Source: an uncultured Oscillospiraceae bacterium (GTDB taxonomy: Bacteria > Bacillota > Clostridia > Oscillospirales > Ruminococcaceae). From it: DNA of 50,612 nucleotides. The stretch is taken from assembly GCA_949743955.1 (NCBI GenBank), contig CATJVQ010000056.1, positions 1 to 50,612 on the forward strand, written 5' to 3'. Positions within the stretch are counted from its first letter, which is position 1. Every line of letters begins with the position of its first letter. The notes beneath the pieces are model-generated. The model was given only the letters and a program-made list of their open reading frames with translations, ran no database searches and had not been told where the DNA came from. The position numbers were made by a program, and so were the translations under genes. Below, piece after piece: positions 8,311 to 16,570 of this stretch.

Positions 8311-8338
8311 AAACGCCCGGCATTGCCGGGCGTTTTTT
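8311..8338. terminator. Bidirectional intrinsic terminator
   Basis: ACGCCCGG-CATTG-CCGGGCGT hairpin (8313-8332) with T6 on the plus side and an A-tract before it. It lies between the converging PepSY gene and the DUF4015-type gene. Confidence 0.9.
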
Positions 8339-8350
8339 CTTTCCGTCCGG

Positions 8351-9550
8351 TCAGCGGATGATATAGTTTTCCACACCATGTTCCGCCAGAGCGCGAAGCT
8401 CCTTCTCAATGAACTGGCTGCTGCCGGATTCGATCATGGCAATGAGCGTCGAGACGTCCGCATCGTCGAGCTGGCGGAGTACTGCCTGTATTGTTTCATA
8501 TGGTTTATCCCCGGGGTAATATATCGTCGTGTCTCCGGCGATGAGCTGTTCGCCGAACAGGGAAGGCATCATCTCGACAATGAGCGTCCCGCCGAAGATC
8601 TCCGCCGGGCGTGCGCCGCCGTAGCGCTCATCTTCCTCACCGAACATCGCCGAGGCGGGCACAGCACAGGCCAGCGCGGTTCCCTCCTGCTCAGCCTCCT
8701 CGCGCAGGGAATCCACGAAGGTGCGCAGGACTTCGCTGCGCTCCATCCGGCTTTCCCACTCGCCGTAGGTGGCCAGGCGGGTGCCGATCCCCTCCGGAAA
8801 CTGAACATATTCGAGCAGGACAGTATCCACCCCGGCCCCGGCTGCCTCGAGCACAAGCTGGCGGATGTAGTCCTGGGCCTGCGGCGCATAGGGGTTCAGC
8901 CACGGGTTGCCCCCGGCGTTCGGATCATTGTCCACCCAGCTCAGGCCCGTGTCCATATACTTGACGGCGGACGAGCGGTCGAACGCATAGGGTGCCTTCG
9001 GGTCACGGAAGGCGCCGATCCGCCCGGCGACCTGATATCCCATGCCGTGCAGGATGTCAACCGTTTCCGCCAGATTGACAGCGCCCGGCTCCACCGCGTT
9101 CTGGTTGACAGCCAGCTCCGCCTCGGTCTGGAACAGGACACTGCCGTCCGCCGCCTTGAGTTCGAGCACAACGGATTTCGTCTCCTCCGGCGGGAACGCC
9201 TCCAGAAAAGCGGCGAAGTCCCCGGAAAGGAGCACTTCGCGCGGGATCTCCACAGCGCGCAGTGTCTCGAGCGAGGCGGGGGGCGCCTCCGGTTCCTCTG
9301 CTTCCGGCTCGGGCGCGGAGCTTTCCTCCGGCGCGGGAGGATCCAGAGCCTCGGATGAGGAGGCGTTTTTTTCACGTTCCAGCTCGGCGAGCAGCCGGCC
9401 GGAGAAGAAATCGCAGAGCGGGCGGTAGAGGCTGGCGCCCACAAAGGCTGCCGCCGCTACCGCCAGCAGCACGGCGGTGAATTTCACGCCGGAAAAGCGT
9501 CTGCGCCGGTAAATATGGCGGTAACGTTTGATTTTAATCCGTTTTGCCAC
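8351..9550 (-). CDS. Putative glycoside hydrolase, DUF4015 type, membrane-anchored
   Basis: A 399-residue protein starting at GTG 9550 (AAAGGGG upstream). A basic N-terminus (KRIKIKRYRHIYRRRR) and one membrane segment (about residues 25-45) are followed by an acidic, Ser/Pro/Glu-rich linker (about 60-95). The catalytic-like domain comes next, with GYQVAGRIGAFRDPKAP (about 172) and WLNPYAPQAQDYIRQL (about 218), then VDTVLLEYVQFPEG. These are the recognisable blocks of the DUF4015 putative glycoside hydrolase family (TIM-barrel type). It starts 54 bp after the rnfA-like gene in the same direction and may share its transcript. Sugar substrate unknown. Confidence 0.8.
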   Translation of the reverse strand: MAKRIKIKRYRHIYRRRRFSGVKFTAVLLAVAAAAFVGASLYRPLCDFFSGRLLAELEREKNASSSEALDPPAPEESSAPEPEAEEPEAPPASLETLRAVEIPREVLLSGDFAAFLEAFPPEETKSVVLELKAADGSVLFQTEAELAVNQNAVEPGAVNLAETVDILHGMGYQVAGRIGAFRDPKAPYAFDRSSAVKYMDTGLSWVDNDPNAGGNPWLNPYAPQAQDYIRQLVLEAAGAGVDTVLLEYVQFPEGIGTRLATYGEWESRMERSEVLRTFVDSLREEAEQEGTALACAVPASAMFGEEDERYGGARPAEIFGGTLIVEMMPSLFGEQLIAGDTTIYYPGDKPYETIQAVLRQLDDADVSTLIAMIESGSSQFIEKELRALAEHGVENYIIR

Positions 9551-9604
9551 CGTAACACCCCTTTATATTCCTCTGGCGGGCCGGGTTTTCATTGAAGATG
9601 AGGT

Positions 9605-10174
9605 TCAGGTCGGGAGCTGATGACCGATCAGCCCATAGATCGCCAGTGAGACGATGCCGGTATAGAGCAGCAGGATGGGCATCCCCTTAAACGCGCGCGG
9701 GAGCGTGATCAGCTCCAGGCGCTGCCGCCCAGTCTTGATGAGGAAGAGGGCCAGCGTGTATCCCACGCCTGACCCGAGGCCGAAGCCGGCGGCCGCGGCG
9801 AGCGAATCCTGGCCGGGGGAGGAGAGAATGAGCGCGCCGAGCACCGCGCAGTTAAAGGCGGAGACCGGCAGCATCCGCCGCAGATCCGGCCGGCGGCATA
9901 CCGGAAGAAAAGCCAGATAGACAATGGTTACACAGGCGAGATAGCACAGAGCGGCCAGCACTGGTGTCAAAGACTGTTCGGCGAGCAGGTGGCGCACCCC
10001 ATAGCAGAGGAAGGAGCTGGCAAAGGTGATCCCTGTGAGTATCACACCATGGGACAGGATCTCCCGCGGGCTGCCGAACATCGCATGCCGGATGCCCAGC
10101 GCGCGGGTAAAGAAGATATTTTCGAGCAGCGCGGCAGTCAGCGCATAGAAAAGAAACTGAAAAATGGCTTCCAT
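9605..10174 (-). CDS. rnfA: RnfA-like membrane subunit with a missing cluster Cys
   Basis: A 189-residue, very hydrophobic protein (about six membrane segments) of the RnfA/NqrE family. In Rnf, RnfA and RnfE form the membrane core and hold a [2Fe-2S] cluster through two Cys each. The canonical LGICPFLG motif reads LGIRHAMFG here, so the first Cys is Arg29. The second motif is intact (FNCAVLG, Cys109). The ATG at 10174 was chosen because AGGAGG precedes it; longer readings lack support. It is the last gene of the rnfC-D-E-A run; canonical rnfB, expected next, is absent, and a DUF4015-type gene follows instead. Family assignment is clear; electron transfer as in true Rnf is doubtful. Confidence 0.82.
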   Translation of the reverse strand: MEAIFQFLFYALTAALLENIFFTRALGIRHAMFGSPREILSHGVILTGITFASSFLCYGVRHLLAEQSLTPVLAALCYLACVTIVYLAFLPVCRRPDLRRMLPVSAFNCAVLGALILSSPGQDSLAAAAGFGLGSGVGYTLALFLIKTGRQRLELITLPRAFKGMPILLLYTGIVSLAIYGLIGHQLPT

Positions 10175-10185
10175 TTCTTCGCCTC

Positions 10186-10902
10186 CTATTTGGAAATTGG
10201 CGTCCCGTCGACTCCGTCCGGCCGGGGAGGATGCGCAGCGTCGCGCAGCATGTCGCGCTGGAGGCGCTGATCGCTCTGGTACAGCGCGCCGCGTAGGAGG
10301 CGCCCGATCGCCCGGCATCCCGCAGCGAGAAAGGCGATGACAATCAGCCCTCCGAACGGGAAGAGCAGCGCGTCGATCCGCCAGGAGATCCACGATACCG
10401 GCATGCCCCAAAGTGTCCCCGCGCCGAAGAGCTCACGGACACAGGCCACTATCCCCATCACGGCGCCGAATCCGGCCAGCGCCAGCCCTGTCCGCCGGAG
10501 CGCGGCGAGGGGATGCCCCCACAGCTCCTCCTTTTCACACAGGTGCATCAGCAGAGTATTGACCGCGAGAACGGGGAAATATACCCCCAGAGAGTCAAGA
10601 ATGACCGGAAAATGCGCTGTCAGCAGGGCTTCCGCCGGCAGGAGCAGCGCCATGGCGCACAGCGCGTAAACCGGCGTGCGGATAAAGGCCGGGAGGCGGG
10701 AGCCGGTGAGAGAGGCCAGAAGCACAGTCGGAAGCGTGGCGACGACCATGCCGGTAAACACACACAGGGCGGCCCGGAGCGAATAGGAGGCCGCGATAAC
10801 AAACGGCAGTGCGAGGCCGAGTGCCAGCACGGGATTCTCCGTTATCAGTCCCGGCAGACGGCGGACACGGTTATGATGCTTTCTCGTTTTCAGAAGAAAC
10901 AA
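10186..10902 (-). CDS. rnfE: RnfE-like membrane subunit lacking both cluster Cys
   Basis: A 238-residue membrane protein with the RnfE/NqrD order of segments. The typical start ENPVFVQVLGLCP appears as ENPVLALGLALP (residues 22-33), so the first cluster Cys is gone. The second site, usually VNCIILG, reads VNTLLM with Thr116. Conserved RELFGAGTLWG (about residue 172) supports the family. The TTG start at 10902 follows GGAGGG and overlaps the end of rnfD by 32 nt. Between rnfD and this gene, the flavoprotein rnfG normally found in Clostridia is missing. I read it as an Rnf scaffold that has lost its iron-sulfur site; a different role is possible. Confidence 0.8.
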   Translation of the reverse strand: MFLLKTRKHHNRVRRLPGLITENPVLALGLALPFVIAASYSLRAALCVFTGMVVATLPTVLLASLTGSRLPAFIRTPVYALCAMALLLPAEALLTAHFPVILDSLGVYFPVLAVNTLLMHLCEKEELWGHPLAALRRTGLALAGFGAVMGIVACVRELFGAGTLWGMPVSWISWRIDALLFPFGGLIVIAFLAAGCRAIGRLLRGALYQSDQRLQRDMLRDAAHPPRPDGVDGTPISK

Positions 10903-11860
10903 GTCTTGCCCTCCTTATTTTGCGGTGCAGCAGTTCATCTGCGAGATCAAACAGAGGCACGAACGCGTTACAGAGCAGCAGCGCGAACGGGAACCCCTCC
11001 TCAAAGCCGCCGAAACGGCGGAAGAGCATCGTCATCACCCCGGTCAGGACAGCGTAGAGCATCGTGCCGGTGGGGCGCTTGGGACTTGTGACAGGTTCCA
11101 TGAGCATGAACACCGCTCCGAAGATTAGGATACCCGAAAACAGCTCGTACATTACCGATTCGTTTCCCGGCATGGAGGCGCGCGGAAACAGCCAGGCCAG
11201 ACCTGCGCACGTGGCCAGAAAGAATACCGGCCCCTGCCACCGCACCGTTCCGCGGATGACGAGATAGAGCAGGCACGCGCACACCACCAGGATATTGGTG
11301 GCCCCCATGGGTCCGGGCACGTTGCCGAGAAGCATTTCGACAAAATCTCCCACGCTCGGGATACCGCCCGCTTTGAGCGTGTAGGCCGCGGAGGTCACGC
11401 TCCGGCCCGCGTAGGAGCCGAAGATATCCAGTCGTTCGAGCGGTGTGGGATAGGCGAAGACATCCCGCGGAAAACAGATAGCCGCGAACGCGAATCCGCC
11501 CGCCGCGGGGTTGAAGAGATTTCCTCCCACCCCGCCGAACGGATACTTCATTACAACGAGCGCGAACACAACCGCCGCCGCCAGAATCGAATAGGGGATG
11601 GAGGCGGGCAGGAGAAGGGGAATAACCAGCGCTGTCACGAGCGAGGAATGCTCCCTGAGGGTGATGCGCTGCCGGAGGAGGAGCTTACACACAATGTCGC
11701 ACAGGAACGCGACCCCGGCGGAAAACACCCCGAGCACGGCGGCGCGTGCGCCGTAGTAGTACACGGCCATGAAATAGACAGCGAAGAGGACGATGAGCAC
11801 ATCCTCGGTGAGTGTCCGGCAGGAATCCTTCTGGCGGATATAGGGCGGGGCGTTAGTCAT
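10871..11860 (-). CDS. rnfD: RnfD-like membrane subunit lacking the flavinylation motif
   Basis: A 329-residue membrane protein of the RnfD/NqrB family, recognised from REHSSLVTALVIPLLLP and MKYPFGGVGGNLFNPAAGG (about residues 100-120). True RnfD carries FMN on the Thr of an S/T-G-A-T-type motif. The equivalent place (about residues 152-162) reads VTSAAYTLKAG, with no S-G-A-T pattern. A later MGAT belongs to the conserved G-x-x-G-E-T loop, not the flavin site. The ATG at 11860 overlaps the rnfC stop (ATGACTAA), which indicates translational coupling. A longer upstream reading would overlap rnfC and is not used. The family is clear; a flavin-bearing function is not supported. Confidence 0.82.
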   Translation of the reverse strand: MTNAPPYIRQKDSCRTLTEDVLIVLFAVYFMAVYYYGARAAVLGVFSAGVAFLCDIVCKLLLRQRITLREHSSLVTALVIPLLLPASIPYSILAAAVVFALVVMKYPFGGVGGNLFNPAAGGFAFAAICFPRDVFAYPTPLERLDIFGSYAGRSVTSAAYTLKAGGIPSVGDFVEMLLGNVPGPMGATNILVVCACLLYLVIRGTVRWQGPVFFLATCAGLAWLFPRASMPGNESVMYELFSGILIFGAVFMLMEPVTSPKRPTGTMLYAVLTGVMTMLFRRFGGFEEGFPFALLLCNAFVPLFDLADELLHRKIRRARLVSSENEKAS

Positions 11861-12977
11861 GGGAGGCCACCTCCTCCTTTGCACTGTCCAGCGAGCGGAC
11901 GATGCCGGCCGCCCGCCTGATTTCGGCGGAAAGATCGAGCTTGGCCGGGCAAACATAGCTGCAAGTGCCGCAGCCGGTGCAGAAGACAGCATCACACAGG
12001 CGCAGCAGGCGCAGGTTCTTTGTCTGCGCGCCTTTGTAGAGATAGACCGGCGAGAGCCCCTGCGGGCAGACCTTCACACATTTCCCGCAGCCAATGCACT
12101 GATAGTGTCGGTCCCGCTCATTGGAGCGGAACGCGAGCACAGCGCGTGTCGTAGGCGTCACGGGGACTTCTTCGTCAGGAGAGATGCAGCGCCCTGTCAT
12201 CGGCCCGCCGAGCACCACGCGCCCGGGGATCTCGATGAGCCCGCAGCGCTCGAGCACCTGCCGGGTAGTCACGCCGCAGAGCACCTCCAGGTTCTGCGGG
12301 TTCGCCACACAGTCCCCCGCCACAGTGACAAAGGCGCTTGTCTGGCGGACGCCGCGGTGAACGGCGCGGTAGAGATGGATGAGTGCGCACACGCCCACGA
12401 GCAGTGTGCTCTGCGGCTGCTGGGTGAAGAGGGTGCGCGCCTCGGCGGGATATTTCCCGGTTATCTTTCTGATGCGCACGCCATATAATGAGCCGGGGAT
12501 TTTCAGCCGCGTATCGTAAAGATTTTTATAGACGGCGATGATGGACTCGCTCGTCCCCGCGGCGCGCGCAGCAAGCCACAGCCCCTCCACCGCCTGCTGG
12601 GAGAGCTTGAAAAGCGGGCTGAGCTGGCTGGAGACATAGGGCTCGTCGTCCACAGCGTCGGCCACGAGCAGGGAGACGCCGCCTTTTGCGCCCTGCTTGA
12701 GCTTATCCGCTAGGAGAAGGCCGTCGCGCTCGTCGATGATAGCGGCGCTCCTAGCGTAGCGCAGGACCTCTTCGCCGCTTAAAGAGCCGGGATCGTCGGC
12801 AGGGGGCAGATCCATCGCCTCCGCCGCGCCCGACGTGCAGTCGCGCAGATCCCTCGAGAGCGCCGGATCCTTATGCTGTTCGAGAAGCATCCCGCCGCGG
12901 CCGAAGAACGCGGCCGTCCGCCAGAAGCGGCGGGAAGGACCGTCCGCCCGCGGCGGGGCCGTTCGCTGAAAAAACAC
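11853..12977 (-). CDS. rnfC: RnfC-like peripheral subunit, shortened and without the FMN loop
   Basis: A 374-residue protein; usual RnfC is about 440. In Rnf, RnfC takes electrons from or to NADH through FMN and two [4Fe-4S] clusters. The C-terminus is intact, with CIGCGKCVKVCPQ (about 293) and CTGCGTCSYVCPAK (about 333), as is the SLBB-like region VVLGGPMTGRCISPDEE. The N-terminal barrel (about 70 residues) is missing; only a trace, FFGRGGMLLEQHKDPA, remains. The Gly-rich FMN loop (G-x-G-G-A-x-F-P) is replaced by DERDGLLLA, and N-A-E-C-E-P-Y reads DAVDDEPYV. The GTG start at 12977 follows AAGGAGG at a long spacing, so the start is uncertain. First gene of the operon. Confidence 0.83.
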   Translation of the reverse strand: MFFQRTAPPRADGPSRRFWRTAAFFGRGGMLLEQHKDPALSRDLRDCTSGAAEAMDLPPADDPGSLSGEEVLRYARSAAIIDERDGLLLADKLKQGAKGGVSLLVADAVDDEPYVSSQLSPLFKLSQQAVEGLWLAARAAGTSESIIAVYKNLYDTRLKIPGSLYGVRIRKITGKYPAEARTLFTQQPQSTLLVGVCALIHLYRAVHRGVRQTSAFVTVAGDCVANPQNLEVLCGVTTRQVLERCGLIEIPGRVVLGGPMTGRCISPDEEVPVTPTTRAVLAFRSNERDRHYQCIGCGKCVKVCPQGLSPVYLYKGAQTKNLRLLRLCDAVFCTGCGTCSYVCPAKLDLSAEIRRAAGIVRSLDSAKEEVASHD

Positions 12978-13119
12978 GGTGAATAAAAACCTCCTTGGGA
13001 GCCCGCAGGGAACCGGCCTCCCGCATGATTTAAACTTAGAAAGCCGTTCTGCCCGCCGCCGTTAACAGACAGCGGCCGCAAAACAGGGCGGATAGGAGAA
13101 ATAATATCCGGAAAGGGGC

Positions 13120-13698
13120 ATGATCATGGAGATAAAACCTGTCGATCCCCATCGCGTGCGCATCGCGCTCGATGCCGCGGATCTTAGGCGGCTGGGCATT
13201 GACTACCGGGATCTCATCGAGGGCTCGCCGGCACTGGGCCCGGTGTTGGGCTCCCTCTTCCGGCTGGCTGCCCGCCGGGCAGGCTTTTCCGATACCGGAC
13301 GCCGTATCCTCATCGAAGTCTATCCGGCCCCGGACGGCGGCTGTATGCTCTGCTTTTCCGGACTGGGGGACACGCCCGTGCGCTACCGCCCTCTGTGGGA
13401 GAGCCTGGAGCCGTGCCTCTTTGCCTTCGAGGACGCGGATGCCCTTTTCGCGGGCTGCCGGGCGCTCTGGAGGCTGATGCCGGGGAAAAGCGGCGTTTCG
13501 TCGCTCTACTGGGCCGGCTGGGCCGGGGCGTTTATTCTCTCGGTATGCCCGCAGGAGCTGCCGCCCGGCCGGGTCTGCACGCTGCTCGGGGAGTATGCCC
13601 GCCTCATCGGGCGCGGGCGCCTGCGCGAAGCGGTGCTCAAGGAGCACGCCTGCCTGTTGTGCGGGGAAAACGCTGTCGCGGCGCTTGCGGCGCTCTAG
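13120..13698 (+). CDS. MecA-like adaptor protein
   Basis: A 192-residue protein resembling MecA, the adaptor that delivers substrates to ClpC and restrains competence in Bacillus. The N-terminal block (RVRIALDAADLRRLGIDYRD, then IEGSPALGPVLGSLF) and ILIEVYPAPDGGCML (about residues 66-80) follow the MecA N-domain pattern. The C-terminal half (LFAFEDADALFAGCRAL, about 107) matches the MecA segment that binds ClpC. It has a high Cys content for the family. The ATG at 13120 lies behind GGAAAGGGG; a second ATG two codons later is also possible. It is divergent from the Rnf operon and its 3' end overlaps rpe by 4 bp. Divergent but recognisable. Confidence 0.65.
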   Translation: MIMEIKPVDPHRVRIALDAADLRRLGIDYRDLIEGSPALGPVLGSLFRLAARRAGFSDTGRRILIEVYPAPDGGCMLCFSGLGDTPVRYRPLWESLEPCLFAFEDADALFAGCRALWRLMPGKSGVSSLYWAGWAGAFILSVCPQELPPGRVCTLLGEYARLIGRGRLREAVLKEHACLLCGENAVAALAAL

Positions 13699-14384
13699 GA
13701 GAGGGCCGCCTGTGCCCGCTCGCGCAGGGAGCGGACAGCCGCCGCATAGTCCCCGGCGCCGAAGAGGGCGCTTCCGGCGACAAGCAGGTTGGCCCCGGCA
13801 CGCACGACGTCCTCCACGGTCGACAGATCGATGCCGCCGTCCACCTCGATGTCGAGCGCCGGGCGGCCGATACGCTGCGCCTCGGCGCGGATGGCGGCGA
13901 TTTTCGGAAGCATCGCGGGCATGAACTTCTGCCCGCCGAAGCCGGGCTCAACGGTCATGACCATCACGACGTCCGCCTCTGCGAGCAGAGGGAAGACCGC
14001 CTCGGCGGGCGTGGCGGGCCTCAGGACAAGCCCCGCGCGCACGCCCAGAGCGTGCAGATCCCGCAGAAGGGCAGCAGCGTCCGTTTCGGCCTCCACGTGA
14101 TAGGTGACGGTGTCCGCCCCGGCCTGCACGAAGGCGGCGGCGTAGCGCTCGGGGGATGTGAGCATCAGGTGGACATCCAGCGGCAGGCGCACATGAGGGC
14201 GGATGCAGCGGACCACGCCCGGCCCGAGTGTCAGGTTCGGGACGAAGTGCCCGTCCATCACATCCACATGGAGCATGTCCGCTCCCGCCTGTTCCATGGC
14301 CCGGCACTCCTGCCCCAGGGCAGAAAAATCGCTCGCCAGAATGGACGGCGCTATCCGAATCACCGGCCGCTGTTCCTCACGCAC
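13695..14384 (-). CDS. rpe: Ribulose-phosphate 3-epimerase
   Basis: A 229-residue TIM-barrel enzyme that interconverts D-ribulose 5-phosphate and D-xylulose 5-phosphate in the pentose phosphate pathway. Diagnostic blocks are IAPSILASDFSALGQE (residues 11-26), the metal-binding and catalytic HVDVMDGHFVPN (about 40), DVHLMLTSPE (about 70), VMTVEPGFGGQKF (about 143) and EVDGGI (about 178). Length is typical. The start is GTG at 14384 with GAGGAGGGG six nt upstream. A TTGATT-N17-TAAAAT promoter lies upstream. The stop overlaps the converging mecA-like stop by 4 bp. Confidence 0.95.
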   Translation of the reverse strand: MREEQRPVIRIAPSILASDFSALGQECRAMEQAGADMLHVDVMDGHFVPNLTLGPGVVRCIRPHVRLPLDVHLMLTSPERYAAAFVQAGADTVTYHVEAETDAAALLRDLHALGVRAGLVLRPATPAEAVFPLLAEADVVMVMTVEPGFGGQKFMPAMLPKIAAIRAEAQRIGRPALDIEVDGGIDLSTVEDVVRAGANLLVAGSALFGAGDYAAAVRSLRERAQAALS

Positions 14385-14439
14385 AGAAACCCCTCCTCAT
14401 GAAAAAGCCGCATCACTGCAACACTGCATAATCATTTTT

Positions 14440-14468
14440 ATTTTATAATAAACGGCGAATAAAATCAA
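14440..14468 (-). promoter_or_regulatory. Promoter for rpe
   Basis: Minus-strand TTGATT (14463-14468) and TAAAAT (14440-14445) lie 17 bp apart. They sit about 55 nt upstream of the GTG at 14384. Confidence 0.5.
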
Positions 14469-14550
14469 CCTCTGCGGCTTGTCTGGCGGGGATTTATCAT
14501 TTGTTTACGTGCGGTTCACACCTTTTTCCGACTTTTTCCGCCCCAGTTCG

Positions 14551-14579
14551 TTGAACTCCCTGCGGCTTTATGTTATGAT
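14551..14579 (+). promoter_or_regulatory. Promoter for the thyX-tmk operon
   Basis: TTGAAC (14551-14556) and TATGAT (14574-14579) are separated by 17 bp, about 30 nt before the thyX TTG start. Confidence 0.65.
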
Positions 14580-14610
14580 GTAGGATGGAAAATCAGAGGA
14601 GGGATCCGTC

Positions 14611-15336
14611 TTGCCGACCGTTACACTGCTCGCTCACACGCCTCTCCCGGCCGGTACAGTCGCGGCGGCGGCGAGGCTGTGCTACTCGAACGCGGATATT
14701 GCCGCCGTCTCCGAGCGCATGCAGGGGGAGAGGGCGGACGAATTTGTCCGCATGCTCGCCGGGCTGGGGCATGAGAGTCCCATCGAGCATGCCAGCTTCA
14801 CCTTTGGCATCGAGGGGGTGTCGCGCACGTTCCTTGCGCAGATCACCCGCCACCGCTTGGCCTCATACAGCGTGCAGAGCCAGCGGTATGTTGACAAGCG
14901 CGATTTTTCCTACATTGTGCCCCCGTCCGTGCGGGAGAATCCCGAGGCGCTCGCCGAGTTCGAGGCGTGCATGCGCCGGTGCGCCGAGTCGTATGAGAGG
15001 TTAGCGGAGCTGCTCAGCGGCGGGGATCCGCAGAAACGTAGAGAGATCCTGGAGGATGCGCGCTTCGTTCTGCCCGGCGCGTGCGATACGCGCATGATCG
15101 TTACGATGAATGCACGCAGCCTGCGGGGCTTTTTCCGCCAGCGCTGCTGCCGGAGAGCCCAGTGGGAGATTCGGGCGGTGGCGTGTGAGATGCTGCGCCT
15201 AGTGAAGGAGGCGGCTCCCGTGCTGTTCGAAAACGCCGGGCCGCCGTGTCTTGCCGGGCCGTGTCCGGAAGGGAAGATGTCCTGCGGAAGGATGGAGGAG
15301 GTGCGCGCCGCGTTCCGTGCGGCGGAAAAGGAATGA
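14611..15336 (+). CDS. thyX: Flavin-dependent thymidylate synthase
   Basis: A 241-residue FAD-dependent enzyme that methylates dUMP to dTMP with methylene-THF and NADPH. The ThyX signature RHR-x7-S-x-R is present as RHRLASYSVQSQRY (about residues 84-97), after ESPIEHASFTFGIEGVSRTF. A C-terminal MNARSLRGFFRQRCC block is also typical. The start is TTG at 14611, with AGGAGGG ending 7 nt before it; no ATG fits. The stop overlaps the tmk start (ATGA), so dTMP synthesis and its phosphorylation are coupled in one operon. A Cys-rich tail follows the core. Confidence 0.95.
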   Translation: MPTVTLLAHTPLPAGTVAAAARLCYSNADIAAVSERMQGERADEFVRMLAGLGHESPIEHASFTFGIEGVSRTFLAQITRHRLASYSVQSQRYVDKRDFSYIVPPSVRENPEALAEFEACMRRCAESYERLAELLSGGDPQKRREILEDARFVLPGACDTRMIVTMNARSLRGFFRQRCCRRAQWEIRAVACEMLRLVKEAAPVLFENAGPPCLAGPCPEGKMSCGRMEEVRAAFRAAEKE

Positions 15337-16001
15337 GCCGTCTCATCGTTTTGGAGGGGACTGACGGCAGCGGAAAGGGGACCCAGACATCCCTGCTCGC
15401 CGCCGCTCTTGAGCGGGATGGGATCCACCCCACTGTCCTCTCATTCCCGGACTACCGGAGCGATTCGTCGGCCCCGGTGCGGATGTACCTTGCCGGGCAG
15501 ATCGCCGAACGTCCGGAGGACGTGAACCCCTATGCCGCGTCGAGCTTCTATTCGGTGGACCGGTACATCAGCTTCAAAACGAAATGGGAGAAGCTCTGGC
15601 GGGCAGATGGCGTCATCCTCTCCGACCGGTACACGACCTCGAACGTGACGCACCAGATGGAGAAGCTGCCCCGGGAAGAATGGGGCGCGTTCACCGATTG
15701 GCTGTACGAGTTTGAATATGACCGGCTGGGCCTGCCGCGCCCGGATCTCGTCCTCTATTTGGACATGCACGAGGCGCTGTGCCGCCGCCTGTTAGAAAAG
15801 CGGTACGCGGGGAATAATGAAAAGAAGGATCTCCATGAACGGGATGCGGACTACCTAGTCCGGTGCCGGAGGGCAGCGCTGTGCGCGGCGGAACGCCTAG
15901 GCTGGCGGGTGGTGCGCTGCTTCACCGAGGCTCCGCTCGCGCCCCGGAGCGCGGAGGACATCGCGGAAGAGATCTGTAAATGTGTAAAAAAACTAATTTA
16001 A
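15333..16001 (+). CDS. tmk: Thymidylate kinase
   Basis: A 222-residue kinase that phosphorylates dTMP to dTDP. The Walker A loop is LEGTDGSGKGTQ (residues 7-18). The DR-Y/S motif SDRYTTSN is near residue 91, and LVLYLDMHEALCRRLL is near 140. The ATG at 15333 overlaps the thyX stop by 4 bp and the product starts directly at the beta-strand before the P-loop, which fixes the start. It forms a dTTP-synthesis pair with thyX. Confidence 0.95.
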   Translation: MSRLIVLEGTDGSGKGTQTSLLAAALERDGIHPTVLSFPDYRSDSSAPVRMYLAGQIAERPEDVNPYAASSFYSVDRYISFKTKWEKLWRADGVILSDRYTTSNVTHQMEKLPREEWGAFTDWLYEFEYDRLGLPRPDLVLYLDMHEALCRRLLEKRYAGNNEKKDLHERDADYLVRCRRAALCAAERLGWRVVRCFTEAPLAPRSAEDIAEEICKCVKKLI

Positions 16002-16030
16002 TATACAAACTGTAAAAAGGAGGCGCTTTT

Positions 16031-16570
16031 ATGATCTATATCTTTCTGGCCCCCGGCTTCGAGGAGGGGGAAGCGCTCGTGCCGCTGGACATCCTGCGTC
16101 GTGCCGGACAGGCGGTGCAGACCGTGGGTGTGCGGGAAAAAATGATTACAGGGTCGCACGGCATCCGTGTCGAGTGCGACATAACGATTGAAGAGGCCGT
16201 GATCGACGGGCTGGAGATGGTCATCCTGCCCGGCGGCCTGCCCGGAACGCGCCATCTCCAGCAGGACGCTGACGTGGGGCGGCTGGTGGATTACGCGTTT
16301 CAGAACGATCTCTGGGTTGGGGCGATCTGCGCGGCGCCGAGCGTGCCGGGATCCCGCGGCTTACTCCGAGGGCGGCGGGCGACGTGTTATCCCGGCTTTG
16401 AGGAGGAATGCGCCGGCGCCGAGATGACAGGAGCCTTCCTTGAGGCGGACGGCCGCCTGATAACGGCGAAGGGGATGGGTGTTGCCACCGAGTTCGGCCT
16501 CAAGCTGGCCGGATGCCTGGCGGGAGAGGCCGGGGCGGAGCGGATCAGGGCGGCGATCATGTGCCGGTAG
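16031..16570 (+). CDS. DJ-1/PfpI family protein
   Basis: A 179-residue protein of the DJ-1 family (YajL/ThiJ-like; glyoxalase, deglycase or chaperone-like roles are debated). Seen are FLAPGFEEGEALVPLDILRR (residues 5-24) with the conserved Glu, VILPGGLPG (about 65) and the nucleophile elbow GAICAAPSV with Cys near 100. The usual Gly after APSV is changed to PGSRG. The ATG at 16031 has AAGGAGGCG upstream and lies 29 nt after tmk. The 3' end overlaps the next gene. Confidence 0.88.
   Translation: MIYIFLAPGFEEGEALVPLDILRRAGQAVQTVGVREKMITGSHGIRVECDITIEEAVIDGLEMVILPGGLPGTRHLQQDADVGRLVDYAFQNDLWVGAICAAPSVPGSRGLLRGRRATCYPGFEEECAGAEMTGAFLEADGRLITAKGMGVATEFGLKLAGCLAGEAGAERIRAAIMCR

Noticed and set aside
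8231-9358. A 375-residue plus-strand frame running through the PepSY terminator
   Set aside because: It crosses a strong terminator and lies opposite the DUF4015-type gene; no ribosome site or domain.
11295-11320. MGAT in RnfD as the flavinylation site
   Set aside because: Its place in the protein matches the conserved G-x-x-G-E-T loop after the flavin site, not the S-G-A-T motif that precedes the L-K-A-G segment.
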